Source: Carettochelys insculpta
Lineage: Eukaryota > Chordata > Testudines > Carettochelyidae
Direction: 5' to 3'
Assembly: GCF_033958435.1 (NCBI RefSeq)
Contig: NC_134147.1
Coordinates: forward strand, 41,720,001 to 41,784,000
Length of the DNA stretch: 64,000 nt
Position numbers and translations under genes: made by a program. Under the pieces are notes generated by a model. It saw only the letters and a program-made list of their open reading frames with translations. It made no database searches and was not told the origin of the DNA. Within the stretch, counting starts at the first letter, position 1, and each line of letters begins with the position of its first letter. Positions 1 to 12,348 of the stretch are shown here, piece by piece.

Positions 1-1398
1 CCAGAGTTAGAAAGCTCCAGCTCTGTGGCAGGGAAGCTTCTGGGGCAAAAGACTCTGGAGGCATGGTTGTGCTCCAGACTGTTGCTAGTTTGTTGGATCT
101 TGACATCACTGGAGGAGAAAACGCTGACAGCAGTGGCTGCAGGCTGTGGAAGTTGTTACAGGACAACACAAAAATGCAAGGGGACTTGGAAGGAGACTTC
201 TAGACTGAGACCTGTTCCCAGATTTTAAGGAGCTACAGAGAATTTGGACAACATTGTACAGAGGCCAGAAAAGGTAAATCCTTCTAGAAGAGTGTGCGCA
301 ATTCTCTTTGGGAAATTCCCTGGAGGCCTGCAGGGCATATGGTGCTTTTGGGCTGCAGCTAGGGCTGGGTGACCTGCTATACAGGCTCTATAGGAGAGCA
401 GGAGCTTGTGGAACAGCTAAGGACCTGACCTGTAATGTTTCTGGTGTCAAATGCTGCTTCTGCTGGAGAAAATGTTCTCAACAGGCTGCTGTAAACTGCG
501 TTTTAATCCCAATGTGTAGCTCATCCACACTTCTTGTGTTTTGGAGAAGGATTTGGGTTTAGAGACGACTTTTCTTTGGGGACCCTGAGGAACCTGATGA
601 ATCGGATACCAGTGTGCTGGAGAAAATTAGCTTCTTCCAATGTTGATATGACAAATAAGGTAAATGACTTGAAGGAGGGACCTTGAATTGGCTTTATCCC
701 ACTTAAGTTTCCTTGTTGCTGGAATCGCATAAGAAACCCTTTAAAATTGCTGCTGCTGGTGGTGGTGGTGGTGGGGCGGGGGGACTTATCTGTAATCTGG
801 CAGGTCTTTAAAAGCTGTGATTGATGCAAGCATCTCTGCTATCAAGGCTCTTGAAAGTAAATTTGATGCCTGCTGTTTTCTGGTGAGAGCAGTGGAGGGA
901 AATGCTGCAGTTTGAAAGTTCTGCTAAATATCTCAAGGAAAACCCAGCAGGGCGCATGTAATGTGTTAGTCTCCCAAACCCAGGTGGGAGCTTTGATTCA
1001 ATGGGATATTTTGGAACCTAATCTTAAGAGATAGAGGAGGAGAATCCTGGTAAAAGCGGCTTTTACAGATGCTTCCACAACCCGCCAGTGAATATGTGTT
1101 ACAAGCTCCCTTCAGTAGCTGATCCAGAGAGGATGCGCCTGTTTGGCAGCCAACTGGAGAAGTTTAGCACAAACACTAGCAGACCCTTTGTGTGCTGGCC
1201 ACCAACGGAGCAATTACAGTTCCTCCAGAAAATATTTACCCGGCCTTTATAAACAGCAGCAGCCCGTAGAGCTCCTTTTACATCAAAGCTTCTTGTAAAG
1301 TTGGAACAGCTTTTGGTTGTGTCCTTGGAAGATTTGGTTAGTGCTTGTGAAATCATTTTAGAAAAACAATAAAAGTTTTTTTTGGACCCAACCCACTC
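1..1398. other. Unassigned non-coding DNA
   Basis: No exon-like or transposon-like structure is recognisable. The only notable tract is a (GGT)n run followed by G-rich sequence at about 757-783. The open frames here are short and of low-complexity composition. Confidence 0.6.
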
Positions 1399-1951
1399 TA
1401 GAGCGGTATTTCTAAACTTTTTGAGACCACAGAACAGCAAACAATAATATTTTTTAAGCGGAACATCTATGAAAATTTTCTTCAAAGATATTGTTGTCAG
1501 ACCAAAAATATACAAACAGCAACATAAAGAGCAGACACAAAATGAAGTAATATAATCAGGTATCATAGCAATGAAGTAATAACTTTGTATTTGGTTTTAA
1601 TAACAGAAAATATATCCCATCAGTGCATGATATCAAAAAAGTGTCCGATCCTTGCGGGACACCTGTGAGTTGTTCATGGGACACCAGTCTCTGACAAGCA
1701 GTGGCCGGCGACACCATTGCTGGACCTAACCTCCATGAATTTATCTAACTCTTTTTTGAACCTTGTTAAAGTCCTGGTCTTCACAATGGCTCATGGTTAG
1801 GAGTTCCACAGGCCTACTGTGCACTGCCTGAAGAAAAAATTCCTGTTGTTAATTTTAGACTTGCTACCCATTAATTTCATGTGGTGACCCCAAGTTCCTA
1901 CATTATGGGAATGTGTAAATAACTGAGCATAATTTAAGAAACACCGCCCTA
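1399..1951. mobile_element. hAT-like DNA transposon relic interrupted by a CR1 fragment
   Basis: The two ends form imperfect inverted repeats: the left end reads GAGCGGTATTTCTAAAC, and the right end in reverse complement reads GGGCGGTGTTTCTTAAA. The interior has CGGGACACCTGTGAG-type sequence, familiar from hAT/Charlie-like elements. I do not see a clean 8-bp target duplication, so the superfamily call rests on the ends only. A CR1 fragment at 1686-1927 sits inside and must be the younger insertion. Confidence 0.45.
1686..1927 (-). mobile_element. CR1 LINE fragment (3' UTR and C-terminal end)
   Basis: In reverse complement this matches the 3' end of the CR1 at 28050-30433. Shared landmarks include the CCATGAATTTATCTAACTC stretch and the GAGTTCCACAGG region. 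It is nested in the hAT-like relic, is truncated at its 5' side and carries no usable frame. Confidence 0.8.
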
Positions 1952-2771
1952 AGCTGTATCCTTTCAAAACAAACAAACAAGCTGCCGATCTCTGGTAGAG
2001 GCTTAGGAGCCATGTTCTTTCTGCATGAAGGAGGCTATTTCATATGACTGGTGAAAAGCACAGAAAATGAATGATGGTGAAATGCTAGGGAGGGTCTCAA
2101 AGGAAGTGTGTGGGCGGGGGAGAGGTGCCAGACAAACCGGGTTAAGTGGAGTGTAAATGGGAGCAATGAAGACGGAAGCTGGGAGGAGCCTGCATTGCGT
2201 GTGGAGCTGACAGAAATTAGCACTATATTGACTGCAAGAGCTATGTGCCCCCAAGCGGGCCAGGTAAGGAATCTGTAAACGTTAGGTGAAACAGAGGTGT
2301 AAGGCTGTGGCCTTTTTCTGCGGCCATATTGTGGGGCCTCTGGCCATATTGGAAAGTCTAAGGCCTTCATATGCAGCCCGATTGAAAGAGCAGGAACCAT
2401 TAGCTGTAATGCAGGGAGTCACATCCTCACGTTCCATCTAAACTTCATTAAAATGGTGTCACACCAGGCTGTGAAGAAGACACTGTCCTAACGACACCAA
2501 CTAAGACAGAACGAAAGCTTTGTCTGACCCCATTTCATCTGACAAGAAACTGCTTATGAATAGTTGGAGTTCTGATATCCTCAGTCCCTTCTTCTACCAT
2601 TATACCTCCCGCTTTTCCCTGTTGTTTGCGTGGACGAGCACTGGTTTTTAATTGTTTCTGTCTGCTGTATAATTCATTTTGCTAGGTGTAAATCAATTAA
2701 GGTGGTGCGGTATGGTAGGTTAGATAATTCTGTTACACTATGTTAGGATTGGTTAGTAAAATTTTGGTAAC
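1952..2771. other. Unassigned non-coding DNA
   Basis: No recognisable gene or repeat. Two overlapping short minus-strand frames (2003-2254 and 2035-2400) lack any domain pattern. Confidence 0.5.
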
Positions 2772-2832
2772 ATAAGTGTGTCTTTCCCACAAAAGCTAAT
2801 AAATGTGTTAGTCTTTTAAGGTGCCACAGGAC
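2772..2832 (+). mobile_element. Penelope-like element 3'-end fragment
   Basis: The sequence CCCACAAAAGCTAATAAA, followed by GTTAGTCTTTTAAGGTGCCA, is the 3' unit shared by the other PLE copies here (for example 43553-43683 and 17471-18396 on the other strand). It is a short decayed piece. The GAAA of the hammerhead-like core has become AAAA. Confidence 0.6.
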
Positions 2833-4274
2833 AGCTTATTATTAGTAAAATAATTGCTTAAGTAAGATAAGTAAGACTTAAGTTTCACTCTATAAACATT
2901 GGTCCAAAAGGAAGTTCTTTGGAAACGATCTCCAGGACACAGCTCCAAGATTAGAGCTGCCAGACCTCAAGCCTGTGCCAATGACATTGTGTGGAAACCG
3001 GAGTCCCCCAGATGGACCAGATCCTCATTGGCCATCAAGACAAGTTCATCTTCCTTATTGGGAATGGTGAGCTTAGTGTGTGTGGTGTTTTTCTTTTTTT
3101 CTGAGAGGATGATTGTTAATAGAGATTAGTATAGGGTGAGGATGGGTGCTTATTTTGAGAAGGTGATGTCTACGCCTTCGGAACGGGTAAGAGTGACTGC
3201 CCCTAGAGTGTGTGAATGACAGCAATTTTTGTCCAGGTAACAGAAAGGCACAGTTATGTCCACTGTGCTTTTGATTTTTCACAAACATCCACACCTTCCC
3301 ATCCCACACTGTATCGTTAATCCTTCTATGTGAGGCTGAAATGCTGTGCACAAAGGAAATGACTGACTCTGTACAATTTCTCATCTTTTTGCCTCATTGC
3401 AATGATAAATCATGTGCTAACATTTGGGTTGTCCCTAAAATCTAGGAATTATGGCTGTAGGTAGTTCATAAAGTGGGAGCGGGTAGGACACCATATTTGC
3501 ATACACCCCACACCCACCCCAGCTTAATTTGCATGTCATTTGCATTCAACATGGTTCAATAAAACCTGCTGTGCTTTTGCAGGGTAGGGGGCTTGCATCG
3601 TTTTGCTCCTGATTTATAAGGCTTTTGCTTTCAGCGCAATCCCATTGTGTTGTTTGGAGAGGACGTGTTGCCAGCGTAAATGGAATATTTACAAAGCCGA
3701 TCAAATAATGCTTGTCCTCATCTGTGGCTATCCAATTCTCTTGGAAAGGAAATTTAGTGTTCATGAAAGCTGGCAGGTTAACAGAACTGCAGCTGGAAGT
3801 CCACTGTTCATCAGCTACAGGAGCACAGTATGATAAAGACATCAAGCTTCCCTGAACATTGCTTCATTAATGTCCTTTGACCTCATTGAGGGAACAGTTA
3901 CACTGCAGTGCTGGATGCAGGTGTAGACATGCATGAGCTAGGTGGGGTCTGTTTCGCTCAGCTAACGATAGTAGTGATGCCCCAGCCCTTCTGTGTGTTG
4001 TGCATATTTTTGCAGAGACAAAGTCAACCAGATACTTCACTTTGAAGAAATCACTGCTAGAAAGGAAAACTCCATAGGAGCGCAGAGCCGTGCTTCTGTG
4101 CCAAAGCAGCCAACCTGGTATGGTTGGCTGCTGAGCCAGAGAAAGGTGCCTCCCTCCTTTAGGATCCTTGGCTGCAAATGCTTTGCTAGAGTTAGACCCC
4201 TAAGATAGATTAACCACCCAAGTAGCCCGTACCCTAGCAGTCAAAAGCATCTCCCCATCTCCTGTGCACACTCA
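2833..4274. other. Unassigned non-coding DNA
   Basis: No gene is recognisable. Around 3905-3950 a GTGTAGACATGCATGAGC stretch resembles an end of the Harbinger-type MITEs elsewhere in the window, but it has no partner. Confidence 0.5.
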
Positions 4275-4555
4275 GGCTACACCTACATGGCTGAGCTAGT
4301 TTGGAATACTGGAGGTATCCTGAAAATAGCTACTCCATGTCTTTGACAGGTGCCCGTCATTTTGAAATGGTTTTTTTGAAATAATGGGCATGCTGTTTCA
4401 GCATTTTGTACACCCCGTTGCAGGAGAAGTAAGGATGCCACACAACAGTGCAGTATTTCAGCAGTGCCAAAAAAGCTTGTTTTGAGCTACTCTCGAAATA
4501 AGCGATGCAATTTGCATCACTTATTTTGAGTTTAGGCTGCTGTGTAGACATAGCC
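4275..4555. mobile_element. Harbinger-type MITE, 281 bp
   Basis: Left end GGCTACACCTACATGGC and right end (reverse complement) GGCTATGTCTACACAGC are terminal inverted repeats. The element is flanked on both sides by TCA (4272-4274 and 4556-4558). Three-base TNA duplications suit PIF/Harbinger elements. The same ends occur at 45749-46778, where a Myb-like frame supports that class. No coding capacity is visible. Confidence 0.7.
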
Positions 4556-4558
4556 TCA

Positions 4559-5089
4559 GTACCTCTTTCACACTCACCTGACACTTTCCTACACAGATAT
4601 CTATTGCCGGCTCTGAGAGGCTTCAAGTCTTAGAGAGGGCCTGGGCATGCCTCTATGTTCAGGCACCATTAAGGATCTAGATACAAACCAGCCTACTTTG
4701 AGAATCCACTTCCAGAACTTTGACTTGAGCCACTACTCTGAGTAGCTCATTGGCTGTGGAGTAGCGTGGGGACTTAGGTGGTTTTTAGAAAGTCAGTTGG
4801 GCAAACATAGGCTCTGGGAAACTCTGGTGGCACCTCAGTGGTGGCTTTTAAAATGTTAGTAATTCCCAAAGGGTGGGCATTGGTGCCTCATGAGGCAGGC
4901 AGGTCCTCCTGATCCCCAGAGAATGTAGGCATCTGTATCTCATTGAAATCCACGGAAGTTAGGCACCTGAATTCCTTCAGGTATCTTGGTCCTAGTTTCT
5001 CTGACACAGATCCTGCAAAGTAGGTAGATGTTGACATATCACGTGGGAATTTTTACTTCACCCACCTTATCTCTGCAGTCTAGACAAAA
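4559..5089. other. Unassigned non-coding DNA
   Basis: No recognisable feature between the MITE and the next CR1. Confidence 0.5.
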
Positions 5090-5690
5090 CCTGAGTGATC
5101 CCTCTCCTGTCATCCATTTCCAGTCTCTCACAAGCAGTGGTTAGAGACACCATTCCGACCCACACAGGCTAATAGCCATTGCCGGACCTAACCTCCATGA
5201 ATTTATCTAGCTCTTTTTTGAACCTTGTTAAAGTCCTGGTCTTCACAATACCTCGTGTTTAGGACTTCCACAGGCCTACTGTGCACTGCCTGAAGAAAAA
5301 CTTCCTGGTGTTAATTTGTAAACTTGCTTCCCATTAATTTCATGTGGTGACCCCAAGTTCTCTACATTATGGGAATGTGTAAATAACATTTCCTTATTCC
5401 CTTTTCCACAGCTGTCATGATTTTATGGACCTCTATCATATCCCTCCTTGGTCTCCTCTTTTCTAAGATGAAAAAGCCCAGTCTTTTTAGTCTTTCTTCA
5501 TATAGCACCTGTTCCAAACCCCTCATCATTTTTTTGCCCTCTTCTGAGCCTTTTCCAATGCCCATATATCTCTTTTGAGGTGAGGGGATCACATCTGTAT
5601 GCAGTATTTAAGATGTGGACATACCATGGATTTTTCCAGAGGCAATAATGTGTTCTCTGTCTTATTCTTTATCCCTTTTAAAATGATTCC
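5090..5690 (-). mobile_element. CR1 LINE, 5'-truncated
   Basis: In reverse complement this holds the C-terminal part of the CR1 reverse-transcriptase protein and the 3' UTR. A frame at 5362-5592 keeps the RGLEQVLYEERLKRLGFF and RDMIEVHKIM motifs, which match [18 protein letters not shown] and [10 protein letters not shown] in the CR1 at 28247-30367. It is diverged and interrupted, so it is an old copy. The 3' terminal octamer repeat is not preserved. Confidence 0.85.
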
Positions 5691-7885
5691 TTGCGCAATG
5701 ATAGTACAAAACTACAGAGATGGAGTTAAGCTGCCTTCTTGAGCGCATGTGTCTTTTTCATGTGTCTGTGTATGAGAGAGAGAAAGAGGTTTGGAAAGCA
5801 TATGAAATCAGGTGAATCATCTGGGATTTTGCAAAGAAACAGGACTATGTAAAAATGTGCTCCCTTCTGATCTTTGGGGTTAAAAAAAAGCAAGCCACCA
5901 CATCAACCAAGTGACGCATCTAAAGGGGGAAGAAGTGCATAAGTGTGGAGGGGAAAGTAAGAGGCAGAGCCCATTCTGTGTTCATTTGTCTCTAATTTTT
6001 GCAAATGTAGTTTTTCTACTAAGGTATCAAGTATTATGTACATTGCATGATCTACTACCATGTAGCAATGTAATCTATGACTCCTAAGAGAAGAAAAACG
6101 TAATTCACAGCCATTAACAAAAATAATACTGCTTTCACCCAGAGGAGCTTTCCTTAGAAAGCCTTTACAGACACTAGCTAACCTAATTTAAGCAATGCCT
6201 TGAATTGGAACAGATCGCTATCAAGTCTGTCATGCTTGTCATAACATGGCACTTGAATAGAAGACATTTCCTTCCCAGGAGAACTTCCTGCTAAGGAACT
6301 GTATTATTTAATGGAGTTTAAAGATTTCTTTAAGTTTGAGTCTGTTTATTTGAAAATTGCCTGGGTAAAAAGTAACTCTTGGCTCTGTTTAAAGTGTGCA
6401 TGGATAGAGACTTCTGTTCTTCCAAGCTAGAGCTAGCAAGCAGATGGTTGCAAAGGGGCAACTGGGCACAGAATAATGCAGCACACATCAGCTGGATGGC
6501 ATTTGTCACCTACTTTCACGGGAGATGGGATTTCTGGGACTTGCATCATTAGTGAATATGGTGCAGGGCCATTGTCACATTGGCAGACCCATTTCTGCCT
6601 AAAATTATTGTTACAAGTAACTGCCATGCTGCCACTTACTGAATGGGATTAAAGCACACAAGCCTTTCTGTTCTATTTTTCAGCAGGTTTACTTTGCCCA
6701 TGAAGTAGCGTGTTATGAACCGTCAGTTTCCTGCTCTACTGCTGAGGCAGGCCCATCTCCAGGTGCTGCAAGATGGTTCCAATGAGTAACAGTTGCAGCA
6801 AAGCTGGAATTGAAGGAACATCAGGCAGAAGTTTGCGTAGGAAGAAAGGGGTTGCATGGGAACTGAGTGTATGTCTTCTGTAAAGACCACACTAAAAAAG
6901 AACGGGTGAGCAAAAGCCATCAGCAAATGTGTTTACAGGAAGGTGGGGTTGGGTGGGGGGCACAGCATACAATCTGTTCATTACCAGTGTGACTCCTCAA
7001 CCCCTTCATTCCTCTTTCCTCCATCCTTCCCGTCCCCATCCCATCTTCCCCTCCATCACTTCCTTGCCTGTATTCACTCCTAACCCCTGCCCCCCACCTT
7101 GGAGTACAGATGAAAAGTATTATATATAGCCGGGCTCAGTAACCTTTCCGAGGCCGTGTCAGTATTTGACCTTTTGACCTCTGCGTGCAGTCCGAGTGCC
7201 GGTGATGCTTTTTAAAGTCGCTAATAGTCCTACTTACAACGGCTTCAATAATAAATACATTAAGATGCAGAGCTTTGCTGTTTAGGTGGTGGCTGGTAGC
7301 ATTAGCTGGTCTTTTGTTAATCCACAGGTGGCCTGGCCTTGAGCAAGCTCCTGGCTGCATGGGGGAGGAGGGGCAGGGCTGAGCTTCTGCCTCCTGTGAC
7401 GATGAAAATCGCTCATGTGTTACTCTTGGCATGGAAAATATAATTCTGTATTATATTTAAGTGACAATTAGAAATAATATTTGACAGCCTTGAGTCCCTG
7501 TTACCTCAATTACACATTATATCCCTTACCCCCTCAGTGTTTGTGTCTTTTCTATCTGACTGTGCTATTTAGGAGCTGAGGTCATGTCTCCTGATGCATC
7601 TGGATAGTTCCTAGCGCAATGTGGCCTTAACCATGACTAGGTCTTTTAGGCAGTGCTGTAGTACAGCTGATAGACCAAGTTAACTGCATCGTCCTGAAAG
7701 CCTGTTCCTTCCTCTAGCAACCAACTTACGTTTCTGTTCTTCATTTGGACCCTGGCAAACTATTTAAATCAAATGTGTGTGTGTTGCGGGGGGGGCGGGG
7801 GGCTGGGAGCATCAAAATATTTGGAATATCACTTGGATGTAGAGCTAGCCTGAGAGCTAAATGGGATGAATCATTGAGGGCCTAG
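5691..7885. other. Unassigned DNA; possible conserved non-coding stretch at 7130-7440
   Basis: No exons or repeats are recognisable. The part from 7130 to 7440 keeps several CpG dinucleotides and has balanced, non-repetitive composition, which could mean a conserved non-coding element; this is inference only. A pyrimidine-rich tract lies at 7000-7090 and a G-run at 7786-7805. Confidence 0.35.
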
Positions 7886-7960
7886 TGCTACTGAACACTT
7901 ACACAGGTGAGAGATTTTACTGACATGAGCAATTCCACTGAGGTCAGGGGGAGTTCTTAG
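7886..7960. repeat. Ancient interspersed repeat fragment
   Basis: ACACTTACACAGGTGAGAG, followed by TTTTACTGACATGAGCAATT, resembles a widespread sauropsid repeat that has a CAATGGGACTACTCAC-type core. A second piece of the same sort lies at 62052-62125. Recognition is from general pattern only. Confidence 0.35.
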
Positions 7961-10900
7961 GTTGACACGTGCTCACTTGTGTAGGCGCTTGCAGGAGCGG
8001 CCTCTCAGTAGTTCGGTTTATAACCATTCAATCTAAACAATTACTTTCACAAAATCCAGAAGTCAAAGCTAATTTCCTTTGCGTGGGAATTTCTGCACAT
8101 TGCACTTCAGCCAAATGCTGGGTCTCCACTGTCGCCCATTTTCATACATGATTTGTTCATTTACTTTCGGAGTGCATGTTGGCGTATTTCATGTCAAAGC
8201 CATAGTATGGGGGCTCTTCACACCATCACACATCTTTTTTTGTTGTTGTTATGTGCACATGTGGGCTGTTTTCCATTTATGGTGGCTGCTTAGTAACTCA
8301 CGGTCTGCAATGCCACTGGCAGCATGTTGTGGCACTTCAAGATCTACTTCTTCAGCTCTGAATAGCAGATGAATCGTATCAAATTTATGTATAATGCAGT
8401 TAAATAGCAAAGGAAAGATAAACTAGGGGCATGAGACAGATTGCAGAATACATGACATGAGAACAAAACTAATACCCTTTCTGTCAAACCTGGATAGTAA
8501 TGAATCAGCTTTTCATTTACCTCCCTCCCGGCCCCCGACATTGCTTCTCTTTGCTGAGTTCCTTTTGCTTTTATTTTTATCCATTAAATTTATATCTTTT
8601 CTTCAGACTGGTCAGTTGTCAGGAAATGGCTTGAGAAGGAATCCAAATATGATTATTATTATTATTTGTAAGGAAAAAAACCCAATAGATAACCACCAGC
8701 GAAAGGTAGCAAATAGGTATCACAGGATACCCCTGGAAACTTTTGAATCCTGGTAAGTTCCAAAATATACTGAAATATCCCATCCACCCAAATGAGAATG
8801 GAGTAGGGGCAGCTCACAAGCCTAGTGAGGTTCATGGAAAGGCTCCCAGATGGGTTTTGGTCCAGATCTCCTAGAGGAATTAGTGCAACACTTACATCAC
8901 AGTCTGGCTAATATTAGCAACACTGGTGCTCACACCAATCTCCCTGACACACAATGTGGCAAGAAAACTGCAAAGACAGCAGAGTGCATAATTCTCCTCC
9001 ACCTCAGAACACTTCAGTTCCGCAAACTGCTCTATAAACCCAGATATTTCTATCTACCTCCAGAATACTGCACCTCTCAGAACAAGGCATCCTGGCTTCA
9101 TTTCCTTGCGTTTGGAATGGGCTGTCATAGAATACCCAGCACAACAAACTGGCCAAAGCCAAGGCTGATGCACTCATCCAGGGACTTTGGTCTATTGTCC
9201 CTTCACTCTGGTGCTCGTGGAACCAGTACCACCTCATCTGCAACTAGGGCCTACTGGCTCATTTAGTCGGTAAAGGAGGGAAGAGAGAACAGCTGGTGTC
9301 TCTACCAAAGAGGCTGCCAATACCTTTTACTCACCACTAACCTGCAATAATCCCATTGGTGTGACAGACCCCCCTCACTTGATGCTTGCAAGTAAACTGC
9401 CCACTGTCCAACCTCCCTTTCCTCAACAAGCTAGTCTAGATTAGAAATCTGTTAATAGGAGTTTCAAGTGGCTCCCTTTCACTCAGGCTACAATCCAGGG
9501 CATAGTGCAGAAGTAGCACTTGCTGGATGGCTTCTGCTTGTCCATTGACATGAGAAATAAGTCCATGTTCAGTCCTCTTGGCCTGTCTGTAGCTGGAGAT
9601 GGGACTGGAAACAGCTCAGGTTCTTCCTTTTGAATTGAACCTAGAGGCAACGTGTGTGGGGAGGGGGGGGAACGGGAGTGAAGTGAGGAGAAAGGAGTGG
9701 CCTTGAAGATTGCCTCAGGAAGCACGTTTCATGGTGCCTGGTGCAAAGCCCAAGGCAGCTATTGGGGAAGTAGAAAAAGAGCTGGTTGCATTGCCATTGC
9801 TAACAGAGAAGTGTGATTGGGGTTCTGTAAAAAGACAAAGGCAGATAAATAGGGAGGGCAAAATTATGCAGAGCTCAGACACTAAGCTGGAAATTAATAT
9901 GAGAAATTGATGTAAGGGGGGTAACTGTCGGGAATACCATCATCAGACCAGGCATGGAAACCGATTTGGGGGTTGGACTAAATGGGAGGTAAACTGATTG
10001 ACTGGGAGACCGGAAAGGAGGAGATTCTGGTGGGTGAGTGCCTCGAGAATCCACGCAGTAGGGAGAGAAGGAAGAGAACATGTTTTAGAAGTACTCTGCA
10101 GGGCCTTGAATTGGCTGTGGCCTGGATGTGTGGGGCAAAGGAACGAGAGGTGTGAAAGGTGACACCAAGATATTGGAACTGAGAAGGGTTGGTGGGGCTC
10201 TGAACAGTGATGGGATGTGGTTGTGGACACAGGGATAGTTTGAAGGAGAGGACAGGGAGCGCAGTTAACCATGTTAAACTTTATGGCCACATGATAAGCG
10301 GGAGACATCAGAGCATCTGGCTGACCAGCAGGATGGGCTGGATGGAAACAAGTTTGGAATTGACAGGCAGAGTGCAAGTTATAAAGGTGGCAGTGAAGCA
10401 AGCAAGGGGAGTGGAGGCTGTCATACAGAAAAAGGTTCATGAAACAAGAGGAAAGGCCTGGCAGCCCTCTGATGTGCCTGTGGATGAGGTAGGGAAATGG
10501 GGTGCTTGAGTAGGGGTAGCAGGACCCAGCAATGTTTGCTAGCTAACTCAGGCTTGGTCAATGACCTGAATATTCAGATTCACTCTTTTCCTATATCAGC
10601 ACCTTGACACCAGATAAAAATGCAGCAAACAGAGCCCAAATCCTGACATGGTTCTTGCTTAGCTGGAAACTTAACTGATAACGAAGAGCCAGCCAGTTGG
10701 TGGTTGATACAAAAGACCCAAATGCCATATACAGATTCCAAACTTAACAAGAGCAGAAGGCAGACCAAACCCTCCTTGGTTCAATGGAATACCTTTTGCC
10801 ATAAACAGGCTTTAAATTTTAGATGGCTGGCTTGAGTGCATTAATAATTTCCTTTGTTTTATCAGCTGTTTCAACTAGAATTAAATCCTGTATGATCTCT

Positions 10901-11506
10901 GGGTACAAGACACAGCTTAGTTCAGCAAGTCTAAAGGCTACGATTGCTGCGCTGCAACTGAGTGCTGAACGAGGGCTGAAAGAAGCAGTCTGTTCAGAGT
11001 GGTCTGCGGCACGAGAGACCCCTAGATACTTTTAGAAGTACTATGCACAGAGGGCTGGACCATGCTCCTGTCATGCCTGGCTAAGCAGAGGAATAGGGAG
11101 CTGTAAGGCCACAATCTAACTCTTTGCTCACTCTACCTGGGTTTTGTATTTAGATATGGTGCGGAGCACAGCCCTTGCTCTCCGGATGTTTCCTGCTGCA
11201 AGCGAATGGGTCAGCTTATGATAGAGAGCTAAAGGAGGGGGCAGTGCTTGGGCCAGAGCAGAGGGCAGTCACTTGCCTACTGGAGCAAGTGAGGCACGGG
11301 GGGGAAGAAGTGGGAAGCACAAGTCTGTTGTCCAGGTTGCAGCTGGCACAGTGCAGTTACACTCCACACTTAATTAACCACTGAAACAATTTTCTCCATC
11401 ATGGACAATTTTTAAAGGACGATTGGCTGGTTTCGTAAAAGATCAGCTCCAGGGATAATTTTGGCCTGTGCTGCTATACAGCAGGACAGACAAGATGCTC
11501 TCTTAC
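7961..11506. other. Unassigned non-coding DNA
   Basis: I see no exon, tRNA or known transposon. Frames at 8850-9266 (138 codons) and 9943-10440 (minus, 165 codons) have no domain pattern and unremarkable or biased composition. The purine-rich block at 9900-10480 could be an old repeat that I do not recognise. Confidence 0.4.
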
Positions 11507-11770
11507 AGCCAGAGATCATCTACTCTGACCTTCTGCACGCTGTAGGCAACACATTCTCACCTGCCCACTCCTGTAATAGACCCCTTAACTCTGGCTGAGT
11601 GACAGAAGGGCTCAAACAGTGGTTTCAAGCCTTCAAGTTGCAGACACGCCCCCATTGACATTAGTTCAACCACACGTGACCTATTTCACATGCTGCAGGG
11701 GAAGATAAAGTCGTCTCCTTGCCAAGGGTCTGCTTCAGTCTGACCTGGGAGAAAATTCTTTCCCTTCAGT
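11507..11770 (-). mobile_element. CR1-family LINE 3' fragment (diverged subfamily)
   Basis: The stretch beginning GAGATCATCTACTCTGACC and continuing through CCTGTAATAGACCCCTTAAC to the GACCTGGGAGAAAATTC region matches the reverse complement of a CR1 subfamily 3' end common in turtle and crocodilian genomes. It is old and has no coding capacity. Confidence 0.65.
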
Positions 11771-11867
11771 TCTGCACGCTGGGGGCTTGGCTGCCAGTCC
11801 CATACCCTGGGCCACACCTGATGGGCTTGTGTGCCAGGGGTTTGGTCCCAGCCTCAGCTGTGTCTGT

Positions 11868-11893
11868 GGGTGGGTGGGTGGGTGGGGAGAAGG
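11868..11893 (+). repeat. (GGGT)n tract, G-quadruplex motif
   Basis: Five G-runs of three or more are separated by single T residues, followed by a further GGG. This fits the classic intramolecular quadruplex pattern. No gene is next to it, so a regulatory role is unsupported. Confidence 0.7.
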
Positions 11894-11989
11894 GCAGGAT
11901 TAAGGAGAGTAGGAGGGGTCAGCCTCCCCCATTCTTAAAAATGTACCTGCACCACTCTGCTGTATCTATGTAAAACAAATAGCTGCAGA

Positions 11990-12302
11990 GTAGGACTGCA
12001 GAACTCCTGGCCAGAGGATGTTGTGAAGACCAAGACTTTAACAGGGTTCAAAAAAGCACCAGATAAATTCATGGCGGTCAGGTCCACCAATGGCTATTAG
12101 ATAGGGTGGGTAGGAACGGTGTCCTTAGCCTCTGTTTGTCAGAGGTTGGAAATGGATAACAGGAGAGGGACCGCTTAGCTGATTACCTGTTCTGTTCACT
12201 CTGTCTGGGCCGTCTAGCATTGGCCTCTGTTGAGAGCTAGGATACTGGGCTAAATGGACCTTTGGTCTGACCCAGAGTGGCCATTCTTATGTCCTCATGT
12301 CC
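11990..12302 (+). mobile_element. CR1 LINE 3' end, plus strand
   Basis: CAGAGGATGTTGTGAAGACC at the left and GGTCTGACCCAGAGTGGCC, then ATTCTTATGTCC, at the right are the sense-strand version of the CR1 tail at 28050. The terminal octamer (ATGTTCTT in the young copy) has decayed to ATGTCCTC. Only the C-terminal region and 3' UTR are present. Confidence 0.85.
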
Positions 12303-12348
12303 CTCCTCCAAAAGAATCACAGTTCAGGCAGACAGTTCAAGTTATGTA

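Noticed and set aside
9943..10440. 165-codon minus-strand frame as a gene
   Set aside because: It is the complement of a purine-rich tract; the peptide is rich in H, P, S and C without a motif.
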